This document shows positions 5,227 to 7,881 of a stretch of DNA of 7,881 nucleotides, in pieces (within the stretch, counting starts at the first letter, position 1; every line of letters begins with the position of its first letter). A model generated the notes under the pieces. It was not told where the DNA came from. It worked only from the letters and a program-made list of their open reading frames with translations, and made no database searches. The stretch covers positions 1 to 7,881 of the forward strand of contig WRNI01000063.1 of the NCBI GenBank assembly GCA_009776695.1, written 5' to 3'. The translations under genes were made by a program, and so were the position numbers. Source of the DNA: Methanomassiliicoccaceae archaeon. Lineage in GTDB: Archaea > Thermoplasmatota > Thermoplasmata > Methanomassiliicoccales > Methanomethylophilaceae.

Positions 5227-6807
5227 ATGAAAATAAAAAGACCAAGATGTTATGAGAGGCGAAGAGGAAAAGATATGGGCGCGGCGGGAAGGAACTTGTT
5301 CAACGGAAAGACAATAAGGGCAGAGTTCGACACTGACAGAGATGAATGGATGTTCTCTGCCGTCGACATAGTTTCCGTGCTGACCGAACGTCCGCACGGT
5401 CACGCGCGCAAGCATTGGGGCACGATAAAATTCCGCCTTAAGAATGAGGAGAACGAGTTGACTACGAATTGTAGTCAACTGAAAATGCCCGCCGCGGACG
5501 GTAAGCTGTATAAGGTCGATGTGCTGAACAAGATCGGGGCGGCGGCACTCGCAGATCGTCTGCGCTTTCCCCGCACAGAACAATTCAGAGAATGGCTCGA
5601 GTCATTCACGGGCGGCGGGAGAAGATATATCCTGAAGCACAAAGAGGTCCCCGTCATCGAAGTGGAGCTTGACACCGGCGGATCCATACTGAAGGTCGGC
5701 AAGCTGTTCAACGGAAAACATTTGCCCGTCGGCACTTTCAATGGGAAAAATGCGGACCTGCCCGTGCTCAGAGATTGGTGGAACCGCCGTTCGATACCCG
5801 CAAGCCGCGAAGGGCTGAGAGAGTTCCTGGACGCATTCAACATGTCCGTTCCGCAGGAATTGCTGGACAAGAGCTTCGGCCTCAGCCTGTCGGATCAGTA
5901 TTGGATCTGCCCCGAGGACACTGAACTGCGCTGGGAAGGGATCAATTTCTTCCATAACACGTTCTCCGAGGACGTCGGCAACCTCCTCTTCGGGAAGAAC
6001 GGGGTCGGGAACGCCGGCGGCGTGATCCTGATGTCCCCCGACAACACCTCCGACGGGATACTCAGAAAAAAATGGAAGATAATTGACGGCAGGCGCTGTC
6101 TCATCAAGAGCGGCAGCAAACCGTTCGGTCAGGAGCCCGCCAACGAGGTCCTTGCATCGCGCATATGCAGGCGCCTGGGCATACCGTACATCAATTACGA
6201 AATAATGAGAACGGACGGCGAGAATTACAGCGTGTGCGATGATTTCATCACAGGCGATACAGAGCTGGTCACGGGATGGCAGATAAGAAGATCCGTACGG
6301 AATGAAAACAATACTTCGGAATATGATCGCTATCTCGGTGCGGCGGAACCGCTCGGCATCCCGGACGTCCGATCGAGAACGGACATGATGATCGTGCTCG
6401 ATTTCATTATTGCCAATACGGACAGGCATTACAACAATTTCGGCCTCATACGCAATGCCGATACATTGGAATGGCTTTCTGTCGCACCGATATACGATTC
6501 GGGAACATCCATGTGGTGCAAGAGCCTGCATGAGGAGATAGAACCGCTTTCCGATAAGACGGAAAGCAAGCCGTTCGAGAACCGCCAGATAAAACAGATA
6601 AAACTTGTAAAGGACCTCTCATGGCTTGATCTTGATGAACTTGACGGCATAGAAGATGAGTTCGCGGCCATCCTGAAAGGAACGACGGCATCGTCCCCCT
6701 CATCTGAGATAAGGAACATGAGACTGTGCAGCGCGCTCAGGGAAAGGATAGAATTGCTGAGAACGATCATAAAAAGAACAAGTATCGGACCGAAAGGACG
6801 ACGGTAA
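5227..6807 (+). CDS. BRO-N domain fused to a HipA-like Ser/Thr kinase
   Basis: The 526-residue protein has two parts. Residues about 24-127 form a BRO-N domain, seen in phage and virus antirepressors and generally thought to bind DNA: LFNGKTIRA, WMFSAVDIVSVL, then ELTTNCSQLKMPAADGKLYK (77-96) and FREWLESF (120-127). From about 134 (YILKHKEVPVIEVELD) a full-length HipA-like kinase of the type found in gut Firmicutes and methanogens begins, with GLSLSDQYWICPED (218-231), SPDNTSDG (270-277, probable phosphate loop), CLIK (K294, likely ATP contact), NTDRHYNNFG (397-406; D399 catalytic, N404 metal ligand) and IYDSGTS (422-428; D424 as in DFG). Classical HipA phosphorylates glutamyl-tRNA synthetase; the target here is unknown. 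No HipB-like gene is adjacent, so BRO-N may regulate in cis. The ATG at 5275, with AGAGG 7 bases upstream, is an alternative start that removes a basic 16-residue leader. Base composition resembles the neighbours. Confidence 0.9.
   Translation: MKIKRPRCYERRRGKDMGAAGRNLFNGKTIRAEFDTDRDEWMFSAVDIVSVLTERPHGHARKHWGTIKFRLKNEENELTTNCSQLKMPAADGKLYKVDVLNKIGAAALADRLRFPRTEQFREWLESFTGGGRRYILKHKEVPVIEVELDTGGSILKVGKLFNGKHLPVGTFNGKNADLPVLRDWWNRRSIPASREGLREFLDAFNMSVPQELLDKSFGLSLSDQYWICPEDTELRWEGINFFHNTFSEDVGNLLFGKNGVGNAGGVILMSPDNTSDGILRKKWKIIDGRRCLIKSGSKPFGQEPANEVLASRICRRLGIPYINYEIMRTDGENYSVCDDFITGDTELVTGWQIRRSVRNENNTSEYDRYLGAAEPLGIPDVRSRTDMMIVLDFIIANTDRHYNNFGLIRNADTLEWLSVAPIYDSGTSMWCKSLHEEIEPLSDKTESKPFENRQIKQIKLVKDLSWLDLDELDGIEDEFAAILKGTTASSPSSEIRNMRLCSALRERIELLRTIIKRTSIGPKGRR
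5297..5309 (+). repeat. 13-nt direct repeat, copy 1 (BRO-N part)
   Basis: TGTTCAACGGAAA encodes part of LFNGK at residues 24-28. The identical 13-mer occurs at 5705-5717 in the same reading phase, 408 bases (136 codons) downstream. Recombination between the copies would delete most of the BRO-N part while keeping the frame. Confidence 0.7.
5456..5480. repeat. 25-nt palindrome inside the BRO-N coding sequence
   Basis: The arms AGTTGACTAC (5456-5465) and GTAGTCAACT (5471-5480) are perfectly complementary around the spacer GAATT. The central A-T also pairs and only one G/T pair breaks full symmetry; in RNA that pair can wobble. It encodes ELTTNCSQL, a peptide I recall as highly conserved in BRO-N proteins. 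It could be an in-gene DNA-binding site, an mRNA hairpin, or a by-product of the conserved peptide. Confidence 0.85.
5705..5717 (+). repeat. 13-nt direct repeat, copy 2 (kinase part)
   Basis: Second copy of TGTTCAACGGAAA, encoding LFNGK at residues 160-164. A related FNGKN (171-175) follows immediately. Confidence 0.7.
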
Positions 6808-6809
6808 GC

Positions 6810-6814
6810 TTTTT
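6810..6814 (+). terminator. T-tract terminator candidate after the BRO-N-HipA gene
   Basis: TTTTT starts two bases after the TAA stop. Archaeal termination favours short T-runs without a needed hairpin. The next gene has its own promoter, which fits termination here. Confidence 0.4.
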
Positions 6815-6836
6815 CATACCCCTCATCGGAACAGGA

Positions 6837-6851
6837 TGTTCTCCGAGAACA
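6837..6851. promoter_or_regulatory. Palindromic operator-like site upstream of the ATPase gene
   Basis: TGTTCTC (6837-6843) and GAGAACA (6845-6851) are perfectly complementary around a single C. The site lies about 43 bases upstream of the TATA box of the ATPase gene. Its compact symmetry is typical of a site for a dimeric regulator. Confidence 0.45.
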
Positions 6852-6856
6852 CAGAA

Positions 6857-6872
6857 CGGGCCGAAGCGCCCG
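6857..6872. repeat. Small GC hairpin in the gap before the ATPase gene
   Basis: CGGGC (6857-6861) pairs with GCCCG (6868-6872) around a 6-base loop. No T-run follows on the plus strand, so it does not look like a standard terminator. Its role is unclear. Confidence 0.3.
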
Positions 6873-6893
6873 AAGAAAGAGTGAAGCATGTTC

Positions 6894-6901
6894 TATATAT
6901 T
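6894..6901 (+). promoter_or_regulatory. TATA-like box for the ATPase gene
   Basis: TATATATT is centred about 25 bases upstream of the ATG at 6922, giving a leaderless or near-leaderless transcript. It indicates that the ATPase gene is transcribed independently of the BRO-N-HipA gene. Confidence 0.55.
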
Positions 6902-6921
6902 CATACGCTATAGGTCATATG

Positions 6922-7881
6922 ATGAAGATAAAGAAGATATCCGTCTACGGACTTTTCGGCCGTCATGATCATACGGTGAACGTTTTTCCCGAAGGATTGA
7001 CGTATATTCACTCACCTAACGGATGCGGAAAGAGCACTCTGATAAAAATGATCTCATTGCTTTTCGCAGGCGGGACGGAAGCGCTTGCTAAAATCCCGTT
7101 CGACAGGATGGACATATCCTTTGCCAACGATGAGAACCTCATCGTTGAACGTTCCGATAATTCATTGCTCGTGCAGATGCAGAGGAACGAGATAGAAACG
7201 GAAATGTCGGCGGATGAGCTTGCGTCCCTCGTGAAGGCGATGTTCATAACATCCGAGCGCACGTACGTCAGCGGAGCCGACGGGTGCGCTGTGCCCGCCG
7301 CCGAATCATACGCCGCCGAGCTTCTCAGAAAGCTGAGGGACGCCAAATCATATGACGCGCAAGGCGCAGCGGGAAGCGCCGCGGACATGGATGACGACAA
7401 ATTCGTATTCTTCGCCAAAGATCTGAACGCGAAACTGAGCTTCATGCGCGACGCCGGATTTGACATCGAGATACCCGCCGGGCTCAAATTCCCGCCCACA
7501 CGCTACGACCTGATGGATTCCAGGGATGAGTATAACGAACTTGTCAACAAAATATCACAGTTCGTGGAAAGGAATTATTATCTCTCCGAATCGGTCACCG
7601 TGTTCAAAGATCTGATCAATAATTTCTTCATTGACAAAGATATGATGATCGACGAAAAGGACAACATATCCTTCGTGTTCGCGAACGGCATGAACCTTCC
7701 CGTGAAAGACCTCTCGTCGGGTGAGAAGCAGATATTCATTCTTCTTTACCGTCTGCTCTTTCACACGATGCCGTCATCATTCGTGATGATCGATGAACCG
7801 GAGACGTCGCTGCATGTGTCATGGCAGCAGCGTATCGGTACCGTTCTGAAGGACATAGCAAGATTAAGGGACCTGCAGATC
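6922..7881 (+). CDS. ABC/OLD-type AAA family ATPase, 3' end cut by window edge
   Basis: The frame is open to the last base, giving 320 residues. The N-terminus MKIKKISVYGLFG followed by SPNGCGKST (31-39; K37, Walker A) is typical of SMC/ABC-like AAA_15/AAA_21 ATPases. Near the end are the signature LSSGEKQ (264-270) and Walker B FVMIDEPETSLH (287-298; D291, E292). The first Walker A glycine is replaced by Ser. The switch histidine (usually THSP) would lie just past the edge. Residues between the motifs (about 50-255) are not recognisable but include an Asp/Ala-rich stretch (139-160). Relatives occur in OLD-like, DUF4435-paired and other phage-defence operons; which type this is depends on the missing sequence. 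The tandem ATG at 6919 is an alternative start, and AGGT (6912-6915) is a weak SD match 6 bases before 6922. Confidence 0.88.
   Translation, partial: MKIKKISVYGLFGRHDHTVNVFPEGLTYIHSPNGCGKSTLIKMISLLFAGGTEALAKIPFDRMDISFANDENLIVERSDNSLLVQMQRNEIETEMSADELASLVKAMFITSERTYVSGADGCAVPAAESYAAELLRKLRDAKSYDAQGAAGSAADMDDDKFVFFAKDLNAKLSFMRDAGFDIEIPAGLKFPPTRYDLMDSRDEYNELVNKISQFVERNYYLSESVTVFKDLINNFFIDKDMMIDEKDNISFVFANGMNLPVKDLSSGEKQIFILLYRLLFHTMPSSFVMIDEPETSLHVSWQQRIGTVLKDIARLRDLQI

Noticed and set aside
5602..6531. 309-codon minus-strand open frame opposite the BRO-N-HipA gene
   Set aside because: It is fully antisense to a gene with intact kinase motifs, shows no recognisable domain, and long antisense frames are expected in GC-rich coding DNA.

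Overview
The window reads as chromosomal DNA from an archaeon, most likely a euryarchaeal methanogen of the Methanomassiliicoccales/Thermoplasmata type. The archaeal assignment rests on TATA-like boxes whose centres lie about 25-28 bases upstream of start codons that lack a convincing Shine-Dalgarno sequence. The lineage is an inference from protein flavour, not a marker gene. Genes cover nearly all of the window. No gap exceeds 300 bases, and I see no tRNA, rRNA, CRISPR array or insertion sequence.

Left part (1-4304). A truncated minus-strand histidinol dehydrogenase gene (hisD) runs off the left edge. It shares an upstream region with a plus-strand gene for a small protein with two hydrophobic segments. 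Next comes a two-gene potassium uptake operon: trkA (cytoplasmic NAD-binding regulatory subunit with two RCK units) and trkH (membrane channel subunit). The two overlap by four bases (GTGA), and trkA has its own TATA box preceded by a tandem and palindromic operator-like sequence.

Middle (4305-5226). A minus-strand TPR-like helical repeat protein converges on trkH with no bases between the two stop codons. Its 64-bp upstream region is a divergent promoter shared with the next gene.

Right part (5227-7881). The most unusual gene joins an N-terminal BRO-N domain (phage/virus antirepressor type) to an apparently complete HipA-like kinase with its catalytic residues intact. No HipB-like antitoxin gene lies beside it. 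Inside the BRO-N coding part, over its most conserved peptide, sits a 10-bp perfect inverted repeat with a 5-base spacer. After a 111-bp gap holding a 15-nt palindrome and a small hairpin, a separately promoted gene begins for an ABC/OLD-like AAA ATPase, cut by the right edge.

The left part is housekeeping (histidine synthesis, potassium uptake). The right part looks like an accessory or defence-type locus. I infer that the BRO-N-HipA fusion may be a self-contained toxin/kinase with its own DNA-binding regulator, possibly working with the neighbouring ATPase. The sequence alone does not prove this.
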